Notes: generated by a model from the sequence alone, not told the origin. 64,000 bases of DNA from Blastopirellula marina (GCF_002967715.1 NZ_PUIA01000094.1:124001-188000), one strand, 5' to 3'. Counted from the stretch's first letter, positions 1 through 8,846 are shown. Translations and numbers: made by a program.

Positions 1-353
1 AGATCGAGCCACCTCCTTTGGAGATGAACGTATCGAATTGGTATCGCAGCCGCTGTCGCAAAGTAACTGGTTTCACGTTGACTCCTGAGAATTGAAGGTC
101 AGAGACAAGGCATGAAAAGGGGGCGAGCAGGATAGGCCGCCGTGGCGTAGGAACCAACACTTCGGAGGCTGGCAATCTTATAACGTACCGACGGAGTGAA
201 AACCAACAGTTTTCAGATAGGATTTAGAAGATTCACCGACTCACTTATTGATCCCGTCAAGTTTTTTGTCAGGATTAATTCGTTTTCTCGTTACGCTGGA
301 TGTGCAACCTCCGTCTCTCTTCCCGCTCACTCTTCCCAATCAGGTGATCCACG
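1..353. other. Intergenic, no gene recognised
   Basis: No reading frame with coding character or ribosome binding site was found before the esterase start at 354. The stretch holds AT-rich segments near 170-290 that could carry the promoter of the downstream gene, but no clean -35/-10 pair could be assigned. The gene to the left is outside the window. Confidence 0.5.
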
Positions 354-1187
354 ATGACGATCCGTTCGCTTTCGTTATTTGCCTTGCTACTTGCTTTCGG
401 CATGACTTCCATCGCCACAGCCCAGCGTCCGCGGCGCGAGGTTACGTGGGTAAACCCTGACATCCCCAACATGCCTGGCCTGGTACACAAGGTGCTCGAA
501 AGCAAGTCGCTCGGCCACGAAGTCGGCTACGTCGTTTGGACACCACCGAATATGGATACCAGCGGCCAGACGCGCTACCCGGTGGTGTATTTCCTACACG
601 GAGCTGGCGGAAGCGAAAAATCGGACGCCGCCGGATTCGCCTCGCAAGTTGCCGGCGCGATTCGCAGTGGCAAGTTCCCGGCGGCGATCTGTGTCTTTCC
701 CAACGGCGGCATGAGCGGGTACCGCGACGAAGTCGAGAAGACGATCGTCGACGAACTGATTCCCCTGGTCGACCAAGACTATCCGACTCAGACTAAAGCA
801 TCGGGGAGGGCAATCTGCGGATTCTCGATGGGGGGTGCCGGCTCGGTGCACCTCTCGCTCAACCACCCCGACCTCTTCTGCGGAGCTGGCAGTTGGGGTG
901 GTGCATTGTCATTTCGAGGGAGCGGCGAAGAAAGCCCGCTATTGACCGTCGCCAAGCAAAACAGCGACAAGCTGAAAGCGAACAATTACGCGCTGTTGAC
1001 GATCAACGGCGACCAGGATCGGCCGGATGCGTTCAAGCTACTGAAAGCCGTGCTCGACGAACAAGAGATCCCGCACCAAGTGATCGTGCTGAAAGATACG
1101 AACCACAACCTGGGTAAGTATCACAAGGAGACCAACGGCACGATGCTGAAGTTCTTAAAGAACCAGCTCAGTCTCAGTGGTTCGTAA
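354..1187 (+). CDS. Secreted alpha/beta-hydrolase, esterase D/feruloyl esterase-like
   Basis: The 277-residue protein begins with a cleavable signal peptide (hydrophobic core at residues 5-22, then ATAQ), so it should act in the periplasm or outside the cell. The fold is the esterase family of alpha/beta hydrolases: the oxyanion-hole motif HGAGG is at 82-86, the nucleophile elbow GFSMGG at 156-161 (Ser158), an acidic candidate at Asp220/222 (NGDQD), and the catalytic His candidate is His251 in TNHNLG. Such enzymes hydrolyse ester bonds of acylated sugars, feruloylated polysaccharides or small esters; the substrate cannot be read from the sequence. It stands alone on the plus strand, with 137 bp to the next gene. 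The start at 354 gives a proper signal peptide. Confidence 0.85.
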   Translation: MTIRSLSLFALLLAFGMTSIATAQRPRREVTWVNPDIPNMPGLVHKVLESKSLGHEVGYVVWTPPNMDTSGQTRYPVVYFLHGAGGSEKSDAAGFASQVAGAIRSGKFPAAICVFPNGGMSGYRDEVEKTIVDELIPLVDQDYPTQTKASGRAICGFSMGGAGSVHLSLNHPDLFCGAGSWGGALSFRGSGEESPLLTVAKQNSDKLKANNYALLTINGDQDRPDAFKLLKAVLDEQEIPHQVIVLKDTNHNLGKYHKETNGTMLKFLKNQLSLSGS

Positions 1188-1234
1188 CAGATCCGAACTA
1201 CGGTCTACTTTCCCGCTAAATCCCCCAGTTTTTC

Positions 1235-1264
1235 TTGACCAGGCTCTTCTCAAAAGTTGATAAT
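1235..1264 (+). promoter_or_regulatory. Candidate sigma-70 promoter
   Basis: TTGACC at 1235-1240 and GATAAT at 1259-1264 are separated by 18 bp and lie about 60 bp before the start of the YHS-like gene. Five of six bases match the consensus in each hexamer. This is a pattern match only. Confidence 0.45.
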
Positions 1265-1324
1265 GTGGGCAATTAACGAAGTCATTGTCTGCGCTCTACT
1301 CCCTCCTGCGAAAGGATCTTTCCG

Positions 1325-1798
1325 ATGAAAGCTCGTTTTCTAATCGCCGGTTTGGCCCTTCTGGCAGTGGCGACCGTTTCCCTGGTCGCGGCTGAAATTA
1401 ACCTGGAAGGGGTCAAGTGCATCATGAATCCCAAGGCCGCTGCCAAGGCTGAAAAGTCGCTTGATTACAAAGGTGGCAAAGTCTTCTTTTGTTGCGACAA
1501 CTGCCCCAAGGGTTTCGCCAAGAAGCTGGAAGCCAAAGACAAAGCGGTGATGGCCAAGGGCAACCTGCAACTGGTCGCCACCCAACAAGCCAAGCAGGAA
1601 CACTGCCCCTTCACCGGTGGTCCGATGAAGACCGAACTGACCGTGAATGGTGCGACGATTAAGTTTTGCTGCAACAACTGCAAGGGCAAAGCGGAAGGGC
1701 TAGAAGGGGACGAACAGCTGACGACACTGTTCGGTGAAGAAGCCTGGGAAAAGGCGGGCTTCGCGGTCGCTGACGCCAAGAAGACCGAAGCGAAGTAG
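1325..1798 (+). CDS. Secreted tandem YHS-like metal-binding protein
   Basis: The 157-residue protein has a signal peptide (residues 1-23) and two similar halves. Each half has an upstream Cys followed by an FCCxNC motif: Cys32 with Cys56/57/60 (FFCCDNC), and Cys94 with Cys115/116/119 (FCCNNC). This spacing resembles the YHS family, small Cys-rich domains found in metal-handling proteins, so binding of copper, iron or another soft metal outside the cytoplasm is a fair inference. The C-terminal part is Lys/Glu-rich. It appears monocistronic: a promoter candidate lies just upstream and an intrinsic terminator follows at 1830-1863. No partner gene is adjacent, so the biological role is unknown. 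Confidence 0.75.
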   Translation: MKARFLIAGLALLAVATVSLVAAEINLEGVKCIMNPKAAAKAEKSLDYKGGKVFFCCDNCPKGFAKKLEAKDKAVMAKGNLQLVATQQAKQEHCPFTGGPMKTELTVNGATIKFCCNNCKGKAEGLEGDEQLTTLFGEEAWEKAGFAVADAKKTEAK

Positions 1799-1829
1799 CA
1801 GTTACTTGCAAGCCAATAACATGGAATGG

Positions 1830-1863
1830 ATCAGGCTTCTTTCACCAGAGGCCTGATTTTTTT
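1830..1863 (+). terminator. Rho-independent terminator
   Basis: The inverted repeat ATCAGGC (1830-1836) / GCCTGAT (1851-1857) is followed by a run of seven T. It closes the YHS-like gene transcription unit and separates it from the convergent SHD1 gene. Confidence 0.8.
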
Positions 1864-1868
1864 ATGCG

Positions 1869-2480
1869 CTAACCCACCGGGATGAAGCGACGAAACTTCC
1901 AGGCCGTGCTGACCACCATGAAGACCAAAAAACCAATCAAACGCACCGGGATATTCGCGAACCAGGGAGGTCGGCTCCCACGTACCAGGTTGCCGTGTTC
2001 ATCTTCCTCCCCCATGATCAAGCTGCCGCAGTGAGGGCAGACGGTTCCTACGCCGGACTTCGACGAAAGTTCACCGTAGCAGACGCTGCAATAATACTCG
2101 AGGTAATAGTTTTGATTCTTGCGGGGCGGCTGGTAGAGATCGGCCCCAGTTAACTGCTGCTTTGATTTCTTGTTATTCGGCTTAGATTGTGTTGACTTCT
2201 TCGCGGCCTGAACCTCTTGTTCCGTGGGTTTCTTGACTTTATCTGGCAACTGCTCGTGGAGGTAAGTTCGATCCTGTACCGAGAATACCAAGAGCGGAAT
2301 CGAGACTTCTTCTTCACCAACCCGCAGTACAACCATCTCGTCATCGGTTACCTCGACCAGTTCGCCGGGTACCTGGTTGCCGTTGGTATCGACCCAGGTT
2401 CTCGTTTCGTCGGCTCGCACAGAGGAGCAGAGCCCTACCCATACCAGGCTACAGACGATCAGCGTACGGATAGCACCCAT
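1869..2480 (-). CDS. SHD1-domain, zinc-ribbon membrane-anchored protein (paralogue of 40688-41770)
   Basis: The 203-residue protein has a signal peptide (1-23, ending VRADE). An SHD1-type beta domain follows (about 25-78: RTWVDTNGNQVPGELVEV... then IPLLVFSVQDRTYL). Next come a Lys/Gln-rich linker, a four-cysteine zinc ribbon (Cys131/134 and Cys148/151, CSVC and CPHC) and one membrane segment (about 178-195) with a short basic tail. SHD1 domains in eukaryotic Sla1 bind NPF peptides; in planctomycetes the domain is common in secreted proteins of unknown function. With an N-terminal signal and a C-terminal TM, the zinc ribbon should lie on the outer face next to the membrane, an unusual place for such a fold. 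The same architecture recurs in the larger protein at 40688-41770. Function unknown. Confidence 0.7.
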   Translation of the reverse strand: MGAIRTLIVCSLVWVGLCSSVRADETRTWVDTNGNQVPGELVEVTDDEMVVLRVGEEEVSIPLLVFSVQDRTYLHEQLPDKVKKPTEQEVQAAKKSTQSKPNNKKSKQQLTGADLYQPPRKNQNYYLEYYCSVCYGELSSKSGVGTVCPHCGSLIMGEEDEHGNLVRGSRPPWFANIPVRLIGFLVFMVVSTAWKFRRFIPVG

Positions 2481-2825
2481 CGGCAGGCTCCGTTATGACA
2501 AGCTTCAGAAAAGAGCGGCCCGATCGCCCAAGCCGAAGGCGAAACTCACAGGCCACTACTAGCCTATGCCACAAATAATGGGGGTGCAGCCAACTTGCCG
2601 GAAAGAAGCAAGCACTTTTGCTACGAAAAGAAGATTTGCCCCACGACAATCACCAGCGCGGCAAGCAGGCAAAGCACGAGATGGACACGCCCCAGCGTAG
2701 GTCACTGGCTTTTCGAAATGCGAGCCACGATCACGTCGCAACGCTCAAAAACACAGCCAGAAAACAGAACGTTAGAAGCCAGTCGAGCATTTCACCTGTC
2801 CGATGAGAGCTTCTCGCCTGATTCG
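2481..2825. other. Intergenic, nothing recognised
   Basis: 345 bp lie between the SHD1 gene start and the desaturase stop, both on the minus strand. Short overlapping frames on both strands lack ribosome binding sites and family resemblance. No terminator-like hairpin was found after the desaturase. Confidence 0.5.
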
Positions 2826-3770
2826 TTACCCGCCACTTTCCGGTGCCAGGATTCGCTCGCTACGAGCATCGGGGCGCGAGACATTCCAGGCCAGCCCCAA
2901 GCGTTCCAGCGTCCAAATCACGCGGTACGAAAGATCGAACTCCCACCACTTTCGCCCATGGGCCGCGGCCGTCGGAAGAGCGTGATGATTGTTGTGCCAC
3001 CCTTCGCCGTGGGCCAGCAAGCCGACCAACCAATTGTTGCGGCTGTTATCGCTGGTGGCATACGTTTGGTAGCCCCACAAGTGCGTCAGTGAGTTGACCG
3101 CCCACGTCACGTGCCACACGAAGACCGTCCGCACGGCGACGCCCCATACCACCAGGCTCAGTCCCATGCGCAGCACCTCGCCTGGTCCGCCAGTCAGCCA
3201 ACCGATGCCTGCGCCCAAGCAAAAGATCGCCACCACATGGGCCGCGACCACCAGCAGCCCATGGTGCGAGCGTTCGAGCCACATGTAAAACGGATCGCGC
3301 ATCAAGTCCTTGGCGTACTTTTCCAAGTGCGAAAGACGGTTCACATCACGGTTATTCACCATTAGCCAGCCCATTTGCCCCCACAGGAAATTGACCAGCG
3401 GGCTATGCGGATCGTGTGTTTGATCCGAGTGCTGATGATGCAGCCGATGCGTCGCCACCCAGCGGGCCGGCGTATCTTGCAGACAACACACCCCCAAGAT
3501 AGCCAGCGTACGTTCGAGCCACCGCGGACACTGAAAGCTGCGATGCGTCAGCAAACGATGGTACCCGACCGTCATCCCCAGCATGCCGAACAAGTGATGC
3601 CCAATCACCACGGCAGCTACGCCAGACCAGCTAAATAGCCAGGGCCAAAGCGCCAACAGCGCTAGTACATGCATCCCGCCAATCCCGATGACATAAGGCC
3701 ACCAGATTTTCGAAGGAACCGACCCTGGCGGTCTCTCCTGACGCAGCGGCACACGCGATACGGTAGCCAT
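2826..3770 (-). CDS. Fatty acid desaturase (acyl-CoA/acyl-lipid delta-9 type)
   Basis: This integral-membrane di-iron desaturase inserts a double bond into acyl chains and so tunes membrane fluidity. The three histidine boxes are present in order and spacing (numbered from the ATG): HRLLTH at 71-76, HRLHH at 108-112 and HNNHH at 259-263. Hydrophobic segments sit around 27-48 and 52-68 and between boxes two and three. The length (314 aa) fits bacterial OLE1/DesC-type enzymes, which lack the fused cytochrome b5. ATG at 3770 is preferred because GGAG lies 5 bp upstream; a GTG two codons earlier (3776) would overlap that site. It is divergent from the kinase-fold gene at 4022. Whether the substrate is acyl-CoA or acyl-lipid cannot be told. 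Confidence 0.88.
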   Translation of the reverse strand: MATVSRVPLRQERPPGSVPSKIWWPYVIGIGGMHVLALLALWPWLFSWSGVAAVVIGHHLFGMLGMTVGYHRLLTHRSFQCPRWLERTLAILGVCCLQDTPARWVATHRLHHQHSDQTHDPHSPLVNFLWGQMGWLMVNNRDVNRLSHLEKYAKDLMRDPFYMWLERSHHGLLVVAAHVVAIFCLGAGIGWLTGGPGEVLRMGLSLVVWGVAVRTVFVWHVTWAVNSLTHLWGYQTYATSDNSRNNWLVGLLAHGEGWHNNHHALPTAAAHGRKWWEFDLSYRVIWTLERLGLAWNVSRPDARSERILAPESGG

Positions 3771-4021
3771 GGGCACTCCAATGCCAAGGTAGAAAGGGGA
3801 TCCTCCCCCGCAATCGCCACCCAGACTTCCGTGGTGCGGATCGCGACGGTATGTAAACGGAGATCGAACGACGAGCGTTGGATGAATTTTAACGGGTTGG
3901 TTGGGTTGTTGATACCCAGAAACCGCAGGCCCCCACCAAAACCTTCCCCCGTCGCAGGCATTGGCTTATCATCAATGCCATCCCCAACTCGGCCAACCCA
4001 GCAGACTGCCAGGAGTGATCT

Positions 4022-5053
4022 GTGGACCCTAATCATTTGCCTGTCGATGATTCGTCTGCCTATCACGATGCATTGGCCCAGTGCGTCGATCATTGGGGGT
4101 TGGTGCTCGAAAAGACGTCGCTGATTCGTGATGGGATCAATCACGTCTATGGCACCGAAACCCACGAAGGGGCACCGGTAATTGTGCGGATCTCGGATGG
4201 GGCCGTTCGTAGCGATGCGGAGCTATGGGCTGAACTACTGTGGCTGGCTCATCTGCGGAAAAACGGCTGCATGGTGACCCATCCGATTCCTTCCAAACGA
4301 GGCGAACTGCTCGAAACGATCGAGCACGACGACGCCGTGTTGCATGTGGCCTGCTTCGAGCGTTTCCCTGGCAAACACCTGCACAAAAACTCAATCGACG
4401 AGTGGAACGATCAGTTGCTGCTGGACCTGGGACGGCAGATTGGCCGCATCCATCGTCTCTCTGACGAGTTCCATCTGCCCTCTAACAAAGACCGCAAGCA
4501 GTGGTACGACGTCGAGGAAACGCACTTCCCCAATCCGCTGCTGCCGGCCTACAACGCCGACGTGGTCGATGTAATGAGAACCTTCATTAGGACCATTCGC
4601 CAACGGCCGACGCAGCCGCGACATTACGGTCTGGTGCATCGCGACATTCACGCAGGCAACTTTCTGGTCGATGCCGGCCGCATCGAGATCATCGACTTCG
4701 ACCTCGGGTGCTATGGTTGGCGAACGATGGATTTCGCGACGCTGCTGTTTGCCCGGTACTACTTCCCCAGTATCAGCGTGCCGGATGCTTCGCCGAAGAA
4801 AGCCGGCGAGTGCCTGGGCCTGCTGGTGCGAGGGTACCGCGAAGAGTACACGGTTGACGACGACCAGTTGGAAACAGTCGCCGACATGGTGCTGATCCAC
4901 AGCACGCTGAATTACGTGATCGTTCGCCCGGCGATCGAGCACTGGCAATTGGCCATTCAAAGCGAGACCTGCTCGGTGGCCGAGAGCATGGTATGGCTGG
5001 AAAACCTATGGCTCACCGGGCACCAGTTGGAAGTCGATCTGAGCCAGGTGTGA
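4022..5053 (+). CDS. Aminoglycoside phosphotransferase (APH)-family kinase
   Basis: The 343-residue cytoplasmic protein has the APH/choline-kinase fold. The catalytic Brenner motif HRDIHAGN is at 206-213 and the metal-binding DFD at 225-227 (IIDFDLG). The N-lobe has the usual VIVRIS strand near 53-58. Family members phosphorylate small hydroxylated molecules such as homoserine, choline, fructosamine or aminoglycosides; the substrate here is unknown, and it need not be a resistance enzyme. The start is GTG, with AGGAG about 7 bp upstream. A 7-bp inverted repeat (GGCATTG/CAATGCC, 3957-3979) lies 43 bp before the start and could be an operator. It is convergent with the HTH/SnoaL gene, with 11 bp between stops. 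Confidence 0.8.
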   Translation: MDPNHLPVDDSSAYHDALAQCVDHWGLVLEKTSLIRDGINHVYGTETHEGAPVIVRISDGAVRSDAELWAELLWLAHLRKNGCMVTHPIPSKRGELLETIEHDDAVLHVACFERFPGKHLHKNSIDEWNDQLLLDLGRQIGRIHRLSDEFHLPSNKDRKQWYDVEETHFPNPLLPAYNADVVDVMRTFIRTIRQRPTQPRHYGLVHRDIHAGNFLVDAGRIEIIDFDLGCYGWRTMDFATLLFARYYFPSISVPDASPKKAGECLGLLVRGYREEYTVDDDQLETVADMVLIHSTLNYVIVRPAIEHWQLAIQSETCSVAESMVWLENLWLTGHQLEVDLSQV

Positions 5054-5064
5054 TGGCACCCGGC

Positions 5065-5733
5065 TCACCCATCGGAATCAGGCAGGCCGCCGTGGGCGTT
5101 CATCGCGTTTTGCCCCGTGTAGGTATCAAAATAGTTTTCGATGCGGATGATTTTGCCCCGCTCGAACTTGGTGATATTCACAATCCATAGAGGATCGCCA
5201 GGGACACCGTTGACGGAGGTAGGCTCTTCGTACTTGGCGATCACCTCATTTCCGGCGAGCGAATATGTCGGCTTCATCACGCCGCGGGCGGGGCGTTTGA
5301 TGATGGAAAAGAAACGGTCGAGCCACTCTTGCAGGCCTGCCAGTCCGTGAAACGTACCCGCAAACGGAATCCCCTGCTCGGCACCGGCACACCACAGGAC
5401 AACGTCGTCGGCCAGGACATGTCCGCAATGCGAGAGCATCGCCTGTTCGTGCAGGTCATAGCTTTCGATAAACAGTTTGGCCGCCGCTAGAGGATCGGAA
5501 ACGAGATCCTCGGGAAAGACCTGCGCCCCATCGTTACTAAGAGCTTCGGCCATGTCAGCGATCGCTTCGGGGCTTAAACTGTCAGAGCCCTCAGCTTTGC
5601 GAATCAAGCGTTCCGAGTAGCCACAGATCTTGGCGAAATCATCCTGCGTCCAGCCCCGACGCTCGCGAAGAAACTTAACAAACTCGCCCCGGACAGGATA
5701 CGACCGACGCGTTGGGGGAAGTGCCCATCCCAT
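5065..5733 (-). CDS. XRE-type HTH protein with SnoaL/NTF2-like C-terminal domain
   Basis: From the ATG at 5733 the protein is 222 residues. The N-terminus (about 15-70) is a Cro/C1-type helix-turn-helix (FLRERRGWTQDDFAKICGYS, then RLIRKAEG). After a linker, the C-terminal half looks like an NTF2/SnoaL-like alpha+beta cone, with an AAKLF helix, DDVVLWCAG strand and a closing IRIENYFDTY strand, as in ketosteroid-isomerase-like proteins. A DNA-binding domain joined to a small-molecule-pocket domain suggests a ligand-responsive regulator; the ligand is unknown. The frame is open upstream to 5805, but the extra residues (Cys/Arg-rich) look non-coding. Confidence 0.7.
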   Translation of the reverse strand: MGWALPPTRRSYPVRGEFVKFLRERRGWTQDDFAKICGYSERLIRKAEGSDSLSPEAIADMAEALSNDGAQVFPEDLVSDPLAAAKLFIESYDLHEQAMLSHCGHVLADDVVLWCAGAEQGIPFAGTFHGLAGLQEWLDRFFSIIKRPARGVMKPTYSLAGNEVIAKYEEPTSVNGVPGDPLWIVNITKFERGKIIRIENYFDTYTGQNAMNAHGGLPDSDG

Positions 5734-6058
5734 ACAACAACCCAAGCAGAGAGGTCGCCAGTTGGTGCGGAGAACCAGTAAACCCCGCGCTGCGTCACGC
5801 AACAAGCACGCCGCAAATGACTTAAGTCGCGATGCCCAAAGGCCGCCAAGGCCCCATTACTTCGCGAACCGATGTCTCACCAGCCGACGTCAGAAATCTT
5901 AATTTCCCAGAGCCAGCGTGCCAACTCCGTGCCGGTTAGATTTTCGTGATTGGCACGCGCGAGGCTCACGCTTGGCCAAGAGAAGCTCGGCCGTGATTAC
6001 ACGAGAAGTATTGGAGCAATTTATACTTTCGCACTTGGACGACATGCCTGCCCCTTTA
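5734..6058. other. Intergenic, nothing firm
   Basis: 325 bp lie between two minus-strand genes. A weak inverted repeat (GTGCC/GGCAC around 5930-5955) is present, but no convincing promoter, terminator or small gene. Confidence 0.4.
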
Positions 6059-6490
6059 TCATTCAGGCGTATCCAGGGCCTGTACTTCAACACCCATCTT
6101 ATCGTGTATGAACTGCATGGCCTCGATGGGAAGCGTCACGCGGATGCGCTCGCTGGGGCCAATCGTCACGTTACAGGCACTCCACGAGAACAAGCGAACG
6201 ACGTGCCCCCCCGTCACTTCCGACCAAGGAAGGAACAAGGGCGGGTGCGCGACGCGAAACAAAAAGAAGACGGCCAGGTAGAGCCCGTCGTCGCAAACCC
6301 CCACGGTCAACACATTCTTATAGCCAATCCCGCTGAAGCTGCCACTGCGGAAATGGTAATACTCCCCCTCCGGCTTTTCTTCCGCCGGATACCGCCTGGC
6401 CAAATCCCGCCACCCACCGATCGCCGCAAAGGCAAACATGAGGGAACCGCCAATGGTTACGAACGCGATTGGGATGATGATGAAGATCAC
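6059..6490 (-). CDS. Small membrane-anchored protein of unknown function
   Basis: The 143-residue protein begins at GTG. A strongly hydrophobic N-terminal segment (residues 1-24) reads as an uncleaved membrane anchor. The soluble remainder has alternating beta-strand-like stretches (LTVGVCDDGLYLAVF, LFLPWSEVTGG, CNVTIG) reminiscent of a PH-like or bPH-type beta domain, where a short protein places a beta barrel behind one or two TM segments. That resemblance is an inference. No cysteine motif or catalytic signature was seen, and no operon partner is adjacent. Coding character is supported by the intact frame and the third-position GC bias. Confidence 0.6.
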   Translation of the reverse strand: MIFIIIPIAFVTIGGSLMFAFAAIGGWRDLARRYPAEEKPEGEYYHFRSGSFSGIGYKNVLTVGVCDDGLYLAVFFLFRVAHPPLFLPWSEVTGGHVVRLFSWSACNVTIGPSERIRVTLPIEAMQFIHDKMGVEVQALDTPE

Positions 6491-6859
6491 GGTAAGCTCC
6501 CGGATAGATTGAGCCTAGGGTTGAAACCCAGCATAACCGGCGGCGGTTGGCGGGCCAATTGCCATGTGGTTTTGGCAGGGTGCCATGCCCACGTCCACGT
6601 GAGCCTGTGGGTTCGTACAGGAAACGCGGTTGGATATAAGAAATCCACCCAATAACGTCGATTGACGATTCCTAGGATTTCTTGATTGCCGAAGCCATGC
6701 CCACGTGGACGTGGGCATGGCACCCGTGTTTCGCAGCGTTCATGCCAAATTGCATGCAACAAATCCGCCCCGCCACCGGTTATCCCCCACCCTCCCCTTC
6801 TGCTAAAACATAAGGAGCACCTCACCCCTCAAGATCTTCAGCCCACAGGGACCAAAACC
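6491..6859. other. Intergenic region before hemL with inverted repeats
   Basis: 369 bp without a gene. The main content is a 23-bp inverted repeat (6578-6600 and 6703-6725), described separately. The minus-strand frame across it (112 codons) owes its Trp/Arg/Cys-rich composition to the repeat and is not a gene. The hemL promoter presumably lies between 6726 and 6859, but was not resolved. Confidence 0.5.
6578..6725. repeat. Long inverted repeat element (REP- or MITE-like)
   Basis: The 23-bp segment at 6578-6600 is the exact reverse complement of 6703-6725, with 102 bp between. The right arm overlaps a second, compact palindrome: 6694-6706 pairs with 6709-6721 (13-bp arms, 2-bp spacer). Transcribed, this could fold into a long stem or a tight hairpin. 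The position between a hypothetical gene and hemL, and the nested palindromes, fit an intergenic REP/BIME-type repeat. No second copy of the whole element was noticed in this window. Confidence 0.75.
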
Positions 6860-8149
6860 ATGTCACGCACTAAGAGCCATGAAGTTTTTGCTCGAGCCAA
6901 GCATTTGATGCCGGGTGGGGTGAATTCTCCGGCTCGGGCTTTTGGGGGTGTTGGGGGCGAGCCGATTGTGTTTGAGCGGGGCCAGGGGGCTTACCTCGTT
7001 GATGTCGATGGGAACCAGTACATCGACTATATCGGGTCGTGGGGGCCAATGATTCTGGGGCATTTGCACCCGGCAGTTCGCGAGGCCTTGCATGCGGCCG
7101 TGGATCAGGGGACCAGCTTCGGGGCCCCCACCGAGCGCGAGAACGGGCTGGCCGAACTGATCATCGAGCTGGTCCCTTCCGTCGAACAGGTTCGCCTGGT
7201 CAACAGCGGAACCGAGGCGACCATGAGCGCCATCCGCCTGGCGCGTGGTTTCACGGGGCGAAACAAGATTGTCAAGTTCGCCGGCAACTATCACGGTCAC
7301 GTCGATAGCCTATTGGTGGCCGCTGGCAGCGCGGCGGCGACCCTCGGCGTGCCGAACTCGCCAGGCGTGACACCGGGGACCGCGCAGGACACGATTGTGC
7401 TACCTTATAACAACCTTGAAGCCCTCGACCAATTGTTCGCCGAGCACCCTGACGAGATCGCCGGCGTGATCTTCGAGCCGGTCGTTGGCAACATGGGCTG
7501 CGTCCCGCCGATGCCAGGCTTTCTGGAAAAAATCCGCGAGCACTGCGATCACTACGGCGCGGTGATGATCATGGACGAAGTGATGACCGGCTTCCGCGTC
7601 GCGATGGGTGGGGCTCAGCAGTTGTTCGGCATTAAGCCGGACCTGACGACGCTGGGTAAAATCGTCGGTGGCGGGCTACCGATCGGGGCCTATGGTGGGC
7701 GAGCCGATATCATGGGACACATCATGCCAGCCGGCGAAGTCTATCAGGCAGGCACGCTCAGCGGTAATCCGCTGGCAACCGCGGCGGGAATTGCGACGCT
7801 ACAGACGCTGAAAGATACGAACCCGTATCCACAACTCGACTCGCACACCCAGCTACTGGAACAGGGCCTGACTGCCGCGGCTGCCGAAGCAGGCATTCCG
7901 ACGGTCACCGGCCGCGTGGGCAGCATGCTGACCCTCTTTTTCCACAACGAGCCCGTCCGCAGCTGGGACGACGCCGCGAAGTGCGACACGGCCCGCTACG
8001 GGAAGTACTTCTGGGAAATGATCGAACGAGGGATCTACCTGCCGTGCAGCCAGTACGAAGCACTATTCGTTTCGGCCGCTCATTCCGACGCGGATATCGC
8101 GAAAACGATCGATGCCGCGAAGGATGCCATGTTGGCGATCAAGAAGTAA
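6860..8149 (+). CDS. hemL: Glutamate-1-semialdehyde 2,1-aminomutase
   Basis: This PLP enzyme of the C5 pathway converts glutamate-1-semialdehyde to 5-aminolevulinate, the first committed tetrapyrrole precursor. From the ATG at 6860 it is 429 residues, the normal length. The class-III aminotransferase landmarks are present: N-terminal FARAKHLMPGGVNSP, NSGTEAT (115-121) for phosphate binding, MDEVMTGFR (238-246), and the Schiff-base lysine Lys267 in TLGKIVGGGLPIGA. The frame is open upstream to 6686, but that part is intergenic repeat and lacks family similarity. It converges on tsaB with 16 bp between stops and no clear terminator. Confidence 0.97.
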   Translation: MSRTKSHEVFARAKHLMPGGVNSPARAFGGVGGEPIVFERGQGAYLVDVDGNQYIDYIGSWGPMILGHLHPAVREALHAAVDQGTSFGAPTERENGLAELIIELVPSVEQVRLVNSGTEATMSAIRLARGFTGRNKIVKFAGNYHGHVDSLLVAAGSAAATLGVPNSPGVTPGTAQDTIVLPYNNLEALDQLFAEHPDEIAGVIFEPVVGNMGCVPPMPGFLEKIREHCDHYGAVMIMDEVMTGFRVAMGGAQQLFGIKPDLTTLGKIVGGGLPIGAYGGRADIMGHIMPAGEVYQAGTLSGNPLATAAGIATLQTLKDTNPYPQLDSHTQLLEQGLTAAAAEAGIPTVTGRVGSMLTLFFHNEPVRSWDDAAKCDTARYGKYFWEMIERGIYLPCSQYEALFVSAAHSDADIAKTIDAAKDAMLAIKK

Positions 8150-8165
8150 GTGGGACATAAGGGAG

Positions 8166-8846
8166 CTAGGCTTCGCTTTCCAGTTTTTCTTCGGCTGCGC
8201 TTTTGCGGTAGTAATTGGGGTTCAACGACCAGAAATCGTCGTAGCGTCCGGCCAGGAAATCGGTGATACCGACGCGGCCCACGGCTTCGGCGGTCGGGGC
8301 CCATTCGTTCTCGTCGACCACACGAACCCCTTCCGGTACCAGCGAAAGTTTGTTCTTCAGGCCGGGGCCGGTGATCGATTCGCCTGGGTTCAACGAGGCC
8401 ATAAACTCTTTGTCATCCACGATTTGCGTCGATTGTACTTCGACATACTTCCCGGTGTCGTCCCGATCGCAGGCGGCATGGAAGAACTGCTTCCTCTGGG
8501 CGTCCATCACTACGTGCAGGCGCGAGACATTGTCGTCGCAGCGGTGAGCAATGGCCCTCAATGTATTCACCCCAACGGTCGTTGCACCGGCGACGTAAGC
8601 AATTGTCTTAGCGGTCATTACGCCAATCCGAAGCCCCGTAAAAGAACCGGGCCCCTGGGCAACGATCACCAGCTGCAGGTCGGTCGGCTTCCAGCCAGCC
8701 TCGTCGACCAGTTGCTGCATCAGCGGGGTGATAGCCTGGGTGGTGGGCAAGGTGGGGTCCAGCCACTGGGCGACTATCAGTTCGCTGCCCTGGAACAAGG
8801 CGAGCGAGCTTTGCCGGGTCGAGGTATCGATGGCGAGCGTTTTCAA
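8166..8846 (-). CDS. tsaB: tRNA threonylcarbamoyladenosine biosynthesis protein TsaB
   Basis: TsaB (YeaZ) is the partner of TsaD in making t6A37 on ANN-decoding tRNAs. The 226-residue protein starts LKTLAIDTST, the canonical ASKHA-fold phosphate-1 strand, and carries QGPGSFTGLRIG at about 64-75, the family signature. The start is placed at TTG 8846 because GAGGAA lies about 8 bp upstream and the conserved N-terminus begins exactly there. The open frame continues upstream to 9038 through non-conserved sequence. tsaD and tsaE are not in the window. It converges on hemL. Confidence 0.93.
   Translation of the reverse strand: MKTLAIDTSTRQSSLALFQGSELIVAQWLDPTLPTTQAITPLMQQLVDEAGWKPTDLQLVIVAQGPGSFTGLRIGVMTAKTIAYVAGATTVGVNTLRAIAHRCDDNVSRLHVVMDAQRKQFFHAACDRDDTGKYVEVQSTQIVDDKEFMASLNPGESITGPGLKNKLSLVPEGVRVVDENEWAPTAEAVGRVGITDFLAGRYDDFWSLNPNYYRKSAAEEKLESEA

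Noticed and set aside
5918-6655. 245-codon plus-strand open frame
   Set aside because: Runs antisense to the small membrane protein and into the repeat region. No signal or domain.
6487-6825. 112-codon minus-strand frame before hemL
   Set aside because: It spans the inverted repeat and intergenic sequence, and has odd Trp/His/Arg content and no ribosome binding site.
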